From contig JAVJOO010000002.1 of NCBI GenBank assembly GCA_040216735.1, positions 1,081,118 to 1,145,117 of the forward strand: a DNA stretch of 64,000 nt, in the 5' to 3' direction. Source of the DNA: Alphaproteobacteria bacterium. GTDB lineage: Bacteria > Pseudomonadota > Alphaproteobacteria > SHVP01. The translations under genes and the position numbers were made by a program. This document shows positions 1 through 8,856 of the stretch, piece by piece (positions within the stretch are counted from its first letter, which is position 1; the number at the start of each line of letters is the position of its first letter). A model generated the notes under the pieces. That model had not been told where the DNA came from and ran no database searches. It saw only the letters and a program-made list of their open reading frames with translations.

Positions 1-1
1 C

Positions 2-328
2 GCCGCCGGCGATATCGTCATCGAACGGGCCACTCGTAAGGTCACCGTCGGCGGGCGCGACATCGACCTCACCGCCCGCGAGTTCGACCTGTTGGTCCAA
101 TTCGCCAAGAACCCCGGTCGTGTCTACACGCGCGCGCAGCTTCTGGATCTCGTGTGGGGTTACGGTCACGACGGGTACGAGCACACCGTCAACAGTCACA
201 TCAATCGCCTGCGCGGCAAAGTCGAGGCGGACCCGCACAAGCCCGATCACATCCTGACGGTCTGGGGAGTCGGCTATAAATTCAACGACCGCGCCGAACA
301 TGTAGCGCAGGCGGCGGCGCGGAGCTAG
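2..328 (+). CDS. Response regulator, OmpR/PhoB type, C-terminal part (5' end outside window)
   Basis: The reading frame is open from the left edge and ends at TAG, so only the DNA-binding half of a response regulator is visible. It shows the OmpR/PhoB winged helix: the strand and helix around LTAREFDLLVQF, the recognition region HTVNSHINRLRGKVE and the C-terminal wing hairpin VWGVGYKF. The phosphoacceptor receiver domain lies upstream of the window. A histidine kinase gene starts two bases after the stop, so the pair forms a two-component system transcribed as one unit. The input signal cannot be read from the sequence. Confidence 0.93.
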   Translation, partial: AAGDIVIERATRKVTVGGRDIDLTAREFDLLVQFAKNPGRVYTRAQLLDLVWGYGHDGYEHTVNSHINRLRGKVEADPHKPDHILTVWGVGYKFNDRAEHVAQAAARS

Positions 329-330
329 CC

Positions 331-1812
331 ATGTTGCGCACCCTCAACGCGAAACTCATCGCGGCCCTCTTGGTAGTGATTGCGCTGCTGGCGGGGACCT
401 ACGTCGTACTCACGATCAGCTTCACCCGCCTGCACTTCGAAGAAGTGAACCAAAAGCTGCACTTCGCCCTCGCCCAAAGTCTGGTCGATCACAACACGCT
501 GCTGCCGGGCGGCGATGTCGATTTGGCCGCCTTCAGGGCGGTGTTCGAGAACCTCATGGTGGTTAATCCGGCGATCGAACTTTATCTCACCGACACCCAG
601 GGCCGGCTCATGGCCTTTTCGGCGCCCGAAGGCGCGGTCAAGCGCGACCGCATCGACATGGCGCCGATTCGCGCTTTCCTCGAGGGCAGCCGAAGCCTGC
701 CGATTCGGGGCACCGATCCGCGCGACCCGACCGGTACCAAGGTCTTCTCGGTGGCGCCGATCAGCGGCGAGGGCAATGCGATGGCGGGCTATCTTTACGT
801 GGTCCTGGGCGGACAACTCTATGATTCGGTTGAAGCCATGTTCGAGGGCAGCCTGATCCTCCGCATTATCACGGGGATCGCCGCAGTGGGGCTGGTGCTG
901 GCGGCAGCGGCGGGGGTCCTCTCGTTTCGCGCGATCACCGCTCGGTTGCGCAGGCTCACGAGTGAGGTCGATCGCTTTCGGCGGACATCGTTTGCCGAAC
1001 CCCTGCCGGCCCGCGTTTGGCGCCGGGGTGCGGGCGCCGACGAGATCGACCAGCTCGGGCTCACGTTCGAGGAAATGTCCCAGCGTATCACCGATCAAAT
1101 TCAACAACTCCACGATAGCGACCGAAGCCGCCGCGAGTTGATCGCCAACGTGTCGCACGATTTGCGCACGCCACTCGCGTCGCTGCAGGGCTACTTGGAG
1201 ACCTTGCTGATGAAGCAAGATGTACTGGGCCGCGACGAAACCGAACGCTACCTGCGGCTGGCCTTGAACCACGGCACCCGCCTCGGGCGGTTGATCAAAG
1301 AGCTCTTCGAGCTCGCGACCTTGGACAACACCGACGCGCTACCGGCGTTCGAGCCGTTCTCGATGTCTGAACTTGCCCAGGACGTGACTCAGAAATTCGC
1401 CCTCCAGGCCGAACAAAAATCGCTGACGCTGGAGACCGACATTCCGCGCGATGCACCGTTCGTCTCGGGCGATATCGCTTTGATCGAACGCGTCCTCGAA
1501 AATCTGATCGAAAACGCGATCAAATATACGCCCTCCGGTGGCACCGTCCGTATCGCCGTAACCCCGCGCGGTCAGGCGCTCAGCGCGGAGGTCGCCGATA
1601 CCGGCGTCGGCATTCCCGAGGCCGATCTGCCGAAGATCTTCGAACGCTTCTACCGGGTCGAAAGTCACCGGCCCGACGATGTCGAGGGGACCGGTCTCGG
1701 TCTCGCCATCACCCGCCGTATTCTGCAGCTCCACGGCGTCGCGATCGACGTCAAGAGCCGCCTCGGCGAGGGCACCCGCTTTACCTTCGACCTGCCCCTC
1801 GCCACAGCCTAG
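331..1812 (+). CDS. Membrane sensor histidine kinase (HAMP, HisKA, HATPase)
   Basis: This 493-residue inner-membrane kinase is the likely partner of the response regulator immediately upstream (2-base gap). Membrane segments lie at about residues 8-30 and 174-198 and enclose a periplasmic sensor domain of about 140 residues that I do not recognise. A HAMP linker follows (about 199-255). The H-box ANVSHDLRTPL carries the phosphoacceptor His276. The ATPase part has the N-box around Asn395, the G1 box DTGVG at 423-427 and the G2 box GTGLGL at 453-458. All catalytic motifs are intact. The MxKDx-repeat gene downstream is a possible but unproven target. Confidence 0.95.
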   Translation: MLRTLNAKLIAALLVVIALLAGTYVVLTISFTRLHFEEVNQKLHFALAQSLVDHNTLLPGGDVDLAAFRAVFENLMVVNPAIELYLTDTQGRLMAFSAPEGAVKRDRIDMAPIRAFLEGSRSLPIRGTDPRDPTGTKVFSVAPISGEGNAMAGYLYVVLGGQLYDSVEAMFEGSLILRIITGIAAVGLVLAAAAGVLSFRAITARLRRLTSEVDRFRRTSFAEPLPARVWRRGAGADEIDQLGLTFEEMSQRITDQIQQLHDSDRSRRELIANVSHDLRTPLASLQGYLETLLMKQDVLGRDETERYLRLALNHGTRLGRLIKELFELATLDNTDALPAFEPFSMSELAQDVTQKFALQAEQKSLTLETDIPRDAPFVSGDIALIERVLENLIENAIKYTPSGGTVRIAVTPRGQALSAEVADTGVGIPEADLPKIFERFYRVESHRPDDVEGTGLGLAITRRILQLHGVAIDVKSRLGEGTRFTFDLPLATA

Positions 1813-1937
1813 ACCCTCGCCTAGGCGTCACGCGCCGGGACGCTTTTGTGATAAACGCGTGAGGCTTGCGTGACCCGGTCAGGCCATAGTGGCGACTGAG
1901 CAATATCGCTCCTCTATTCAGTTTCCGGGAGACTCCC

Positions 1938-2219
1938 ATGAACAAGATCGTTTCCGCCGCGCTCGCCGCGGCTGTTATAGCGGGTTCGCTGGCAGGCACG
2001 GCGTCGATCGCCGTCGCCGACGGCATGAAAAAAGACGGCACCTTCCAGGTCGCGGCCGAGATGAAGAAAGACGACAAAATGGGCAAGGACGCGGCCATGA
2101 AGAAGGACGAAATGATGAAAGACGACATGGCCAAGGACGGCATGCACAAGGGCGATAAGATGAAGGACGACGCGATGGCCAAGGGCGACAAGATGAAAAA
2201 GGAGATGAAGACCAACTAA
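1938..2219 (+). CDS. Small secreted pentapeptide MxKDx-repeat protein
   Basis: A 93-residue protein with an N-terminal signal peptide (about residues 1-27, ending near SIAVADG). The rest is almost entirely short Met/Lys/Asp repeats such as MKKDEMMKDDMAKDGM, the pattern of the pentapeptide MXKDX repeat family. It is probably unstructured and periplasmic or secreted. The many Met and Asp residues suggest metal binding, but this is inference. The ATG at 1938 is preceded by GGGAGA at about 1928-1933. A strong intrinsic terminator follows at 2247, so the gene ends its transcription unit. Function is unknown. Confidence 0.85.
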   Translation: MNKIVSAALAAAVIAGSLAGTASIAVADGMKKDGTFQVAAEMKKDDKMGKDAAMKKDEMMKDDMAKDGMHKGDKMKDDAMAKGDKMKKEMKTN

Positions 2220-2243
2220 TCTCCTTCGTCCGTTAGAAATCGA

Positions 2244-2271
2244 AAGCCCCGCGCAACCCGCGGGGTTTTTG
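2244..2271 (+). terminator. Intrinsic terminator after the MxKDx-repeat gene
   Basis: A 7-bp perfect stem, CCCCGCG (2247-2253) with CGCGGGG (2259-2265) and a 5-base loop, is followed directly by TTTTTG. It lies 27 bases after the stop codon and separates the two-component/MxKDx unit from the dehydrogenase gene. Confidence 0.88.
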
Positions 2272-2342
2272 TTTGCCGGAGGCCAGGCTGGATGACGCCG
2301 CCCAATACTGCGACAATCCCTGCTTTTCCGAGGAGGCAGGGC

Positions 2343-3434
2343 GTGGAGGCGACAGCCGCGATACTTCGCACGGCAGCAGGACCGTTCGCGCTTGATTCGA
2401 TCGAGATCGGCGAACCGCGGTCGGACGAAGTCATCGTGCGCATCGTTGCCAGCGGGATTTGCCACACCGACATCAAGTTCCGCGACACGGTGCCCAAACC
2501 GATTGTGCTGGGTCACGAAGGGTCGGGGATCGTCGAGCGGATCGGCGCTGACGTCACGCGCCTTGCGGTCGGCGACGCCGTTGTCTTGACGTTCGGGTTT
2601 TGCGGTAAGTGCCTAGCCTGCGAATCGGGCGCGCCGGCCCACTGCGACGACCACCACGCACTGCAGTTCAAAGGCACTCGGCTCGACGGAACGACAGCTT
2701 TGAGCCTGAACGGTGCGCCGCTGCACGGCGCGTTCTTCCAACAATCTTCCTTCGCGACCTACGCCGTGGCGACGGAGCGGAACGCAATCCGCGTTACCGG
2801 CGATGCTCCGCTCGCGTTGCTCGGCCCCTTGGGGTGCGGTATCCAAACCGGGGCCGGGGCGATCCTCAATTCACTCAAGGTCGAACACGGTGCCAAGGTT
2901 GCCGTATTTGGCGCAGGTGCTGTTGGGTTGAGTGCGGTCATGGCCGCCTCGCTAGCCGGCGCGGACCGCATCGTTGCCGTGGATGTTGTGCCGTCGCGCC
3001 TCGAACTCGCCCGGGAACTCGGTGCCCACCACACCGTCGACGCGCGCGACGGCGACGTTGCCGAACGGGTCCGCGATCTGATGGGCGGCGGCGCGAACTA
3101 TGCCTTGGAAACCGCCGCGGTCGAATCGTCGTTTGCCGCGGCGATTGCGAGCCTTGCCTCGCGGGGCGTGTGCGGGTTCGTGGCCTCGCCGGTAGGACGC
3201 GGCACCACACCGATCGTCCCCTTCGACATGTTGATCCACGGCAAATCCTTGCGCGGGATCGTCCAGGGCTCGAGCGTCCCGCACGTCTTTATCCCCCGCC
3301 TCGCCGATCTGATTGCGTCCGAGCGCTTTCCCCTCGAGCGGCTGGTATCGTGGTACGATTTCGCCGATATCAACCAAGCGGTGGCCGATGCTGAATCGGG
3401 TGTCGCAATCAAACCGATCCTGCGGATGAATTGA
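2343..3434 (+). CDS. Zinc-dependent alcohol dehydrogenase (MDR, aryl-alcohol type)
   Basis: A medium-chain NAD(P)-dependent alcohol dehydrogenase of about 363 residues. From the GTG start, catalytic zinc ligands are Cys40 (GICHTD) and His58-Glu59 (GHEGSG). The structural zinc cysteines are at about 87, 90, 93 and 101 (CGKCLACESG...HC). The Rossmann motif VFGAGAVGLSAV lies near residue 190. The pattern resembles aryl (benzyl) alcohol dehydrogenases. I chose the GTG at 2343 because AGGAGG lies at 2331-2336 with 6-base spacing and the product begins like the family (EATAAILR). An in-frame ATG at 2292 has no such site. The substrate is unknown. Confidence 0.9.
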   Translation: MEATAAILRTAAGPFALDSIEIGEPRSDEVIVRIVASGICHTDIKFRDTVPKPIVLGHEGSGIVERIGADVTRLAVGDAVVLTFGFCGKCLACESGAPAHCDDHHALQFKGTRLDGTTALSLNGAPLHGAFFQQSSFATYAVATERNAIRVTGDAPLALLGPLGCGIQTGAGAILNSLKVEHGAKVAVFGAGAVGLSAVMAASLAGADRIVAVDVVPSRLELARELGAHHTVDARDGDVAERVRDLMGGGANYALETAAVESSFAAAIASLASRGVCGFVASPVGRGTTPIVPFDMLIHGKSLRGIVQGSSVPHVFIPRLADLIASERFPLERLVSWYDFADINQAVADAESGVAIKPILRMN

Positions 3435-3439
3435 CGGAC

Positions 3440-3982
3440 ATGCCTCGCCGAACGGAAAGTCGATCCGGAATCCGGGCCCTGGTTTTCTTAGGGCTGGTGT
3501 CGTTGCTTGTTGCGGCCTGTTCAGCCGTTCCGCCGGAACAATCGCGCCACCGCGCGGCGCTGGCGGAGTCGCCAGAACTGACGTTGCGTGTCGTCAATAC
3601 CTACGACCGCGCGGTGCGTCTGACCGGGCCGGGAGGCAATACCTTCGACGTGCTTTCCGGTGAATCGGTCGACCTGCGTTTTGTCGTTGTCGCGCTCGCC
3701 GACTTCGAATCGACCGCTTTTCGGACCTGGTTGGTGCCGGTAGGGCCGGTCGAGCAACGGATCGTCGAGCTCGACGAACCCGGCCTCTTACAGATTGTCG
3801 GCCTGGATATAGAACTTCATTATCTCGCGCCCGATGGCACGCGTCGGATCATCCGTGGCACAGCGCGCGGGTGTCAGGGGGCCGGCTGGCGCGCGCCGGG
3901 TGTGACGGCAACTGATTTCGTTGTTCGGACGGCGTCGGCATCGGGCGCGCCGATACCCCTTTGCCCCGGAACGGGCGTGTAA
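3440..3982 (+). CDS. Putative lipoprotein, unknown function
   Basis: A protein of about 180 residues with a signal peptide ending in a lipobox (LLVAAC, Cys27 from the ATG at 3440), so probably lipid-anchored. The mature part looks beta-rich and has no motif I recognise. The gene begins within a few bases of the dehydrogenase stop. An alternative TTG at 3431 overlaps that stop codon. It is followed convergently by the LysE-type gene. Confidence 0.75.
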   Translation: MPRRTESRSGIRALVFLGLVSLLVAACSAVPPEQSRHRAALAESPELTLRVVNTYDRAVRLTGPGGNTFDVLSGESVDLRFVVVALADFESTAFRTWLVPVGPVEQRIVELDEPGLLQIVGLDIELHYLAPDGTRRIIRGTARGCQGAGWRAPGVTATDFVVRTASASGAPIPLCPGTGV

Positions 3983-3995
3983 CCCGACGCCGAGA

Positions 3996-4601
3996 CTACG
4001 ACGCGAAGAGCAAGCCAACCGCGGCCACGAGCAAGAGAGCCATTGCGCCGTTAAAGACGCGGTGAGCGCGCCCCGATGTCAAGAGGTGCCCAATGCCGAC
4101 ACCGAAGGCGGTCCACAATACAATCCCGGGGATGGCGACGATGGCAAATGTCAGCGCAAGTACGAGCGCGCCTCGGACCGCGCCCCCATCGGGTGGCATG
4201 AACGTCGATGCCGCACCGGCTGTGATCGTCCACGCCTTCGGGTTGGCAAACTGGAACCCAAATGCTTCGATGAACTTGAGCGGCTTTCCTTGGCCTCGGT
4301 CGTGCACCGCGGGCGTCGCTGTGGCAATCCGCCATGCGAGGTAAAGAAGAAAAACCGCGCCGGCAATCTTGATGGCCAACTGCAACGACGGGACCGCCGC
4401 GAACACCGCGCCCATGCCCAAAGCGACGGCAAACAATAGAGACGTCGCGCCAAGGCCAACGCCGATCATGTGCGGCCCGGTTCGCTGAAATCCGAAATTC
4501 GCTCCCGACGCGGCCAGCATGATGTTGTTGGGCCCGGGTGTCATCGTTCCGACGAAAGTAAAGACCGCCATGGGGACGACGACGGTCGCATACAGTTCCA
4601 T
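3996..4601 (-). CDS. LysE/RhtB-family amino acid exporter
   Basis: A 201-residue integral membrane protein of LysE/RhtB length. It has about six hydrophobic helices and the family's N-terminal signature TPGPNNIMLAASG (about residues 21-33). It also has the internal motif FANPKAWTITAG, which is typical of RhtB-like exporters. Members export amino acids or analogues from the cytoplasm; the substrate here is not predictable. It lies 9 bases downstream of the metallo-hydrolase on the same strand and probably shares its transcript. Confidence 0.9.
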   Translation of the reverse strand: MELYATVVVPMAVFTFVGTMTPGPNNIMLAASGANFGFQRTGPHMIGVGLGATSLLFAVALGMGAVFAAVPSLQLAIKIAGAVFLLYLAWRIATATPAVHDRGQGKPLKFIEAFGFQFANPKAWTITAGAASTFMPPDGGAVRGALVLALTFAIVAIPGIVLWTAFGVGIGHLLTSGRAHRVFNGAMALLLVAAVGLLFAS

Positions 4602-4610
4602 CGTGTCGCT

Positions 4611-5477
4611 CTACTCGGCCAACAAAAACCGAGTACTATCGCCGTCGCCGACAATGTGGCCGCAGGTCGGACCGGGGAAGTGCGCCGGCATGATCAGGAC
4701 GCCAGACTCCGCGTAGGTGTCGACGAACCGCATTCGCGTCCTGGCCGAGGCGACACGATCCACGCAGAATGCGGCGCTCCAATCGGGCCGAGCGACTTGA
4801 ATGCCAAAATGCATGAGGTCGCCGGTGAGAATAGCCTCGTGCCCGCGCGAGGCTAAGCGTACGCAATAGTGTCCCGGTGTGTGGCCGGGCGTCGGTAGGA
4901 TCGTGACCGATTCGTCGATGGCAAAGTCATTGCCGATCAAGACAGCCTGGCCGGACTCGACGATCGGCAGAACCGAATCGCGAAACGCGTTGTGGCTATG
5001 ATCGTCGGGATCGCTTCCCGCGTAGTGGTCGTAATCCAGCTTGGAAAATATGTATTTGGCGTTGGGAAACGTCGGAACCCATCGGCCGTCCAGCAGGCGT
5101 GTATTCCAGCCGACGTGATCGGCGTGCAGATGCGTGCACATCACGTAGTCGACCTCCTCCGGCGCTACCCCCATCGCAATCATTTGGTCGAGGTAAGGCC
5201 CGCGCCGATGGTGCCAGATCTCCGACCAAGGCCTCTCTTTGTCGTTCCCCATGCAGGTATCGACAAGAATCGTATGCCTGGGCGTGCGAACGATAAACGT
5301 ATGAAACGACAAAAGCAGGGTATCGGCAGCGAAGTCGTATAGGTGAGGGGCGAGCCATTCACGGTTGGCGACTAAAACCGCCGCCTCCGCGTCGGGCAAG
5401 CCGGTCGCTGTGTCGAAGGGGTGGATGTCTTCGATTAGCTTGGAGACGACAATATCGCCGATGGCTTGGGGTTTCAT
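4611..5477 (-). CDS. Metallo-beta-lactamase-fold hydrolase
   Basis: An MBL-fold hydrolase of about 288 residues. The zinc-binding motif is THLHADHVGW (His116, His118, Asp120, His121). A later GHTPGHY supplies another ligand, and LTGDLMHFG supplies the bridging Asp. The overall pattern resembles the lactonase-like branch (quorum-quenching AHL lactonases and relatives), but the substrate is not readable. I prefer the ATG at 5477 to the in-frame TTG at 5510. The gene probably forms an operon with the downstream LysE-type exporter. Confidence 0.88.
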   Translation of the reverse strand: MKPQAIGDIVVSKLIEDIHPFDTATGLPDAEAAVLVANREWLAPHLYDFAADTLLLSFHTFIVRTPRHTILVDTCMGNDKERPWSEIWHHRRGPYLDQMIAMGVAPEEVDYVMCTHLHADHVGWNTRLLDGRWVPTFPNAKYIFSKLDYDHYAGSDPDDHSHNAFRDSVLPIVESGQAVLIGNDFAIDESVTILPTPGHTPGHYCVRLASRGHEAILTGDLMHFGIQVARPDWSAAFCVDRVASARTRMRFVDTYAESGVLIMPAHFPGPTCGHIVGDGDSTRFLLAE

Positions 5478-5661
5478 GGTCGGGCCGTTGTGCAAACGCG
5501 GGGTCTGCAACTATAGCCGAATCTGCTTCCTAGGAACCGCGTGCAGAGGCCTCCTTGGCCTGGCCTGTCTTCTCTTTGCGTGATGTCACCCTCAGGCCTA
5601 GAATGCGACCATTGGGCCGCCGAACGGGGATGGCCCTTGGGAGGACAAAGGGAGACTTTCT

Positions 5662-7230
5662 ATGCGTTCTAAGCGTCTGCGCGCCTTGCTTGGCGCCGCC
5701 GCGATCGCGGCACTGGGTGTTTCGGCCAGCGTGGCCAACGCCCAGATTCAAGATAAGACGATTCGATTTGCCACCCAGACGATTTCACCCGGCCTGGGCC
5801 TGCCCGAGTTTGGTGGCGCGAGCCCGGCGGTCTACTCGCTCTATCCGATCTACGATTCGATGACCCAGATCAGCGAGAAGGGTGACATCGTCGGTATGTT
5901 GGCCCAGTCGTGGCAGAACCTCGATGAAACGACTTGGCATGTGACGTTGAAAAAGGGAATCAAGTTCCACAACGGCGAAGAAGTCACCGCCGATGCGGTG
6001 GTCACTCTCTTCAATTGGATGCTGACTCCGGAAGCTAAGGCTCTGGGACTCGTCGCCGAACGGACCAACACCAACCAGCTCAAGGCGGTTTCCGTCGCCC
6101 AAGTCGATCCCTACACCGTCGAGTTCAAGACGGCGACGCCTAACCCTGAGTTTCCGCGTTTTGCCGCGAGTTTTTGGATTCCGGCGCCGAAGGCGTGGCG
6201 CGACCAGGGTCGGGAGTCCTTCTCTCGCAACCCGATCGGTACGGGCCCCTACAAGGTCGTTTCTTATGACGGCGGCGTCGACGGGACGATCAAACTCGAC
6301 GCTTTTGCAGACGCCGGTGTGCGTCCGCCGAAGTATGCGCATCTGACCATTGTTGCGCTGGCCGATGCCGCCGCCCGCGTGTCGGGTATCGAGTCCGACC
6401 AGTTGGACATCGCTCAAGGTGTGTCTTTCGACGCCAAGACTCAGCTCGAGGACAGCGGGAACAAGGTAGATATCGCCGAGCGCCCGTCGGCGATGGGTTG
6501 GCGTTTCATGTCGGTACGTAAGAACAGCCCCTTCCATGACGTCCGCGTGCGTCAGGCGGCCAATCTAGCGATCGACCGGGCCGCGATGGCGAACGACTTG
6601 CTGGGCGGTATCACGGTGCCTGCCGGACAGTGCGCGACGCGAGGCACGTTCGGCTACAACCCCGACGTGAAGGCCTATCCTTACGATCCGGTGAAGGCCA
6701 AACAGTTGCTCGCTGACGCGGGCTACCCCAACGGATTCGACACCGAAGCGATGGTCATTCCGGGCGCTTTTCCAGCTGATAGCGAAATCTATCAATTTGC
6801 CGCCCAGCAGCTTTCGGCGATCGGCATTCGGACCAAACTGACACCGATTACGTTCCCACAATGGCTCGATAATTGGTTTGGCAAAAAACAGGGTCCCGAA
6901 GGCGGGATGGGCTTCTCGGATATTTTCCAGAACTCATGCCATAACGATCCGGCCATTGCGACCTTTGCCTATCCGAACCTAACCTGCCGCAAGGCACCGT
7001 TCGCGTCGCATTGCGATGCCGCGGAAGAAGCCAAGCTGACCGAAGCCGAGCAAGAGTTCGACGTCGAGAAACGGCGCAAGTTGATTCAAGAACTGATGGT
7101 CTTGAATCACGACAACGCGCCGAACCTGTTCTTCGTAGAACTGGTCGACATGACGGGCCTCAACAAGCGCGTCAGCGGGTTCACCAATGTTCTCCAGCGC
7201 TACAACTTTCATAGCCTGACGCTCAACTAA
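5662..7230 (+). CDS. ABC-transporter substrate-binding protein, peptide/opine type (SBP_bac_5)
   Basis: A 522-residue periplasmic binding protein. A Sec signal peptide covers residues 1-28 (cleavage after SVANA). The SBP family 5 fold is shown by KKGIKFHNGEEVTADAVV near residue 95, the NPIGTGPYKVVSYDGG region and HDVRVRQAANLAIDR. Proteins of this class deliver peptides, opines or small organic compounds to Dpp/Opp-type importers. No permease or ATPase adjoins it: the gene stands alone between the metallo-hydrolase and a terminator at 7250. The Dpp-like permeases at 29844-33754 lack a binding protein and are possible partners (inference). Confidence 0.93.
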   Translation: MRSKRLRALLGAAAIAALGVSASVANAQIQDKTIRFATQTISPGLGLPEFGGASPAVYSLYPIYDSMTQISEKGDIVGMLAQSWQNLDETTWHVTLKKGIKFHNGEEVTADAVVTLFNWMLTPEAKALGLVAERTNTNQLKAVSVAQVDPYTVEFKTATPNPEFPRFAASFWIPAPKAWRDQGRESFSRNPIGTGPYKVVSYDGGVDGTIKLDAFADAGVRPPKYAHLTIVALADAAARVSGIESDQLDIAQGVSFDAKTQLEDSGNKVDIAERPSAMGWRFMSVRKNSPFHDVRVRQAANLAIDRAAMANDLLGGITVPAGQCATRGTFGYNPDVKAYPYDPVKAKQLLADAGYPNGFDTEAMVIPGAFPADSEIYQFAAQQLSAIGIRTKLTPITFPQWLDNWFGKKQGPEGGMGFSDIFQNSCHNDPAIATFAYPNLTCRKAPFASHCDAAEEAKLTEAEQEFDVEKRRKLIQELMVLNHDNAPNLFFVELVDMTGLNKRVSGFTNVLQRYNFHSLTLN

Positions 7231-7249
7231 CGTCGGGTTCGCCTATCGA

Positions 7250-7284
7250 AGGGCCGCCGGGGCAACCCTGCGGCCCTTTTTTTT
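7250..7284 (+). terminator. Intrinsic terminator after the substrate-binding protein gene
   Basis: A perfect 8-bp stem, AGGGCCGC (7250-7257) with GCGGCCCT (7270-7277), runs into eight T residues (7277-7284). It lies 20 bases past the stop and isolates the binding-protein gene. Confidence 0.92.
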
Positions 7285-7373
7285 GCGGCCCCTCCCAAAC
7301 CGCTGTTTTCTGCGCCCGTTGGCTTTGTTTCGGCGCGAACTTGGGAGCAACAGTGAACAAACGGGGAGCCCCG

Positions 7374-8156
7374 ATGAGCAAGCTTCTAACGCGCCGCCCC
7401 AACGGTTACCGACGCCTAGGCATCGGAATGGCCGTCGCGTTCCTAATGGTTGTTGCCACCGGGTCAGGGCGGGCAGGCATTCTCGCAGATGGCGCTCTTG
7501 GCGATGACCACGGTCTTCTCGGGTTCATCCAGATTGCGCCGAGCGCCGACGAATCTGCCAGTTACGAGGGCCTGCTCGCGGCCTCGGCGCGCGGCGACGT
7601 TGCGGCAATCCGGGCACTCGCCGCGGCGGGTGCGGACCTCAACCAACGCGATTCGCACGGGCGAACGCCTCTAATGGTCGCGGCCTATGGCCGGCACTAC
7701 GATGCGATCGCCGTCTTGATTGCCTTGGGTGCCGACTCGGACGCACTCGACAATCAGCGCTACGATGTCATCACGATTGCGGGCGTCATCGACGATGTCG
7801 AGACCGTTCGTCTCATGATTTCCGCCGGCGCGAATCCGGGACTAATCACCAGCCCTTATCAGGGCACTGCGCTCATCGCCTCCGCGCACCTCGGGCGCGT
7901 CGCGGTTGTCCGGGAGTTGATCGCCGCAGGCGCGCCCCTGGACCACGTCAACAACCTCGGGTGGACCGCCCTGATCGAAGCGATCGTCCTTGGCGACGGC
8001 GGCCCCGCCCATACCGCGATCGTGCGCGACCTCGTTGCGGCGGGGGCCGACGTCAATCTGGCCGACCGCAGCGGCGTCAGCCCATTGGCATTGGCGCTTG
8101 GGCGCGGCTACATGGCGATGGTCGAGGCGCTCAGGGCAGCGGGCGCGCAACCCTAG
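7374..8156 (+). CDS. Secreted ankyrin-repeat protein
   Basis: About 260 residues. A signal-peptide-like segment (positive Arg-rich start, then GIGMAVAFLMVVATG) is followed by about five ankyrin repeats, for example GRTPLMVAAYGRHYDAIAVL, GWTALIEAIV and GVSPLALALGRGYMAMVEAL. Ankyrin repeats mediate protein binding, and the signal suggests a periplasmic location. I chose the ATG at 7374 over an upstream TTG at 7341 because GGGGAG lies about 6 bases before it and the product then starts with a classical signal peptide. It is a single-gene unit, and its binding partner is unknown. Confidence 0.83.
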   Translation: MSKLLTRRPNGYRRLGIGMAVAFLMVVATGSGRAGILADGALGDDHGLLGFIQIAPSADESASYEGLLAASARGDVAAIRALAAAGADLNQRDSHGRTPLMVAAYGRHYDAIAVLIALGADSDALDNQRYDVITIAGVIDDVETVRLMISAGANPGLITSPYQGTALIASAHLGRVAVVRELIAAGAPLDHVNNLGWTALIEAIVLGDGGPAHTAIVRDLVAAGADVNLADRSGVSPLALALGRGYMAMVEALRAAGAQP

Positions 8157-8171
8157 TCGCGCGTGCTGTCG

Positions 8172-8849
8172 CTACTCCTCGAACCATTCGGCCAGTTCGT
8201 AGGTTGAACCATAGATCGGGTAGGCGATCTTGATGGGTAGGATGTCGGGCCCGACGCACCACAGTTCCTCGTTTGCGGGATGCGGAGCGCCCAGAACGAA
8301 TGCGAAGTGGTCGGCGTCGAACGTGCCGGCGGGTACCGTGACGCTCTCAACGCCGTAGTATTCGATTGTGAGGTCGTGACAGGCCAACATCGGGCCTGAA
8401 CCGCCGTCGGGCTTTGGCGAGGACAGCATGATGTTCTTCAGCGTCTGGCGTTTGGGGCCCGCGCGGTCGAACTGCGACAAATGCCACATGTCGCAAATGA
8501 TCGGATGGGCGCCGAAAGACGGCGGTCGGTGACCTACGTCGATACGCTGACGGAACCGTCCTTCATTGACCGTGAAACCTTCGCATTCGCCGCCCCGTTC
8601 GTCGAAGCGGAACCAGGACGATCCGACAAAGGAATCGTGTTCCGTTAGGCGCACGAAGCAATCCAACGGTTCCCACGCCGGTCCGACGTTGTAGGTCACA
8701 TCGCGAAGGAGGTCGTGGTCGTCCATCTCGCACATGGCGCGGAAACCGCGCCGGCCGTCTTGGTGTTTGGTGACCGTAAACCACTCGCGGCCGGTCTCTT
8801 CGCCGTCCCGCAAATAGACGATTTTACCGCGCGTCGTTTGGTGCTGCAT
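8172..8849 (-). CDS. Conserved-looking hypothetical protein
   Basis: A 225-residue soluble protein rich in aromatic residues, with no signal peptide or membrane segment. I do not recognise the family. It reads like a beta-sheet-rich lipid- or ligand-binding fold (segments such as FTVTKHQDGRRGFRAMCEMD and YYGVESVTVPAGTFDADHFAF); that last segment resembles DUF3108-type proteins, but only weakly. GAGGA precedes the ATG. It lies 7 bases after the stop of the M24 peptidase on the same strand, so the two are probably co-transcribed. Confidence 0.7.
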   Translation of the reverse strand: MQHQTTRGKIVYLRDGEETGREWFTVTKHQDGRRGFRAMCEMDDHDLLRDVTYNVGPAWEPLDCFVRLTEHDSFVGSSWFRFDERGGECEGFTVNEGRFRQRIDVGHRPPSFGAHPIICDMWHLSQFDRAGPKRQTLKNIMLSSPKPDGGSGPMLACHDLTIEYYGVESVTVPAGTFDADHFAFVLGAPHPANEELWCVGPDILPIKIAYPIYGSTYELAEWFEE

Positions 8850-8856
8850 GGCGTCC

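Noticed and set aside
325-1272. Minus-strand open frame opposite the histidine kinase
   Set aside because: No recognisable domain or start site; the kinase motifs are continuous on the plus strand.
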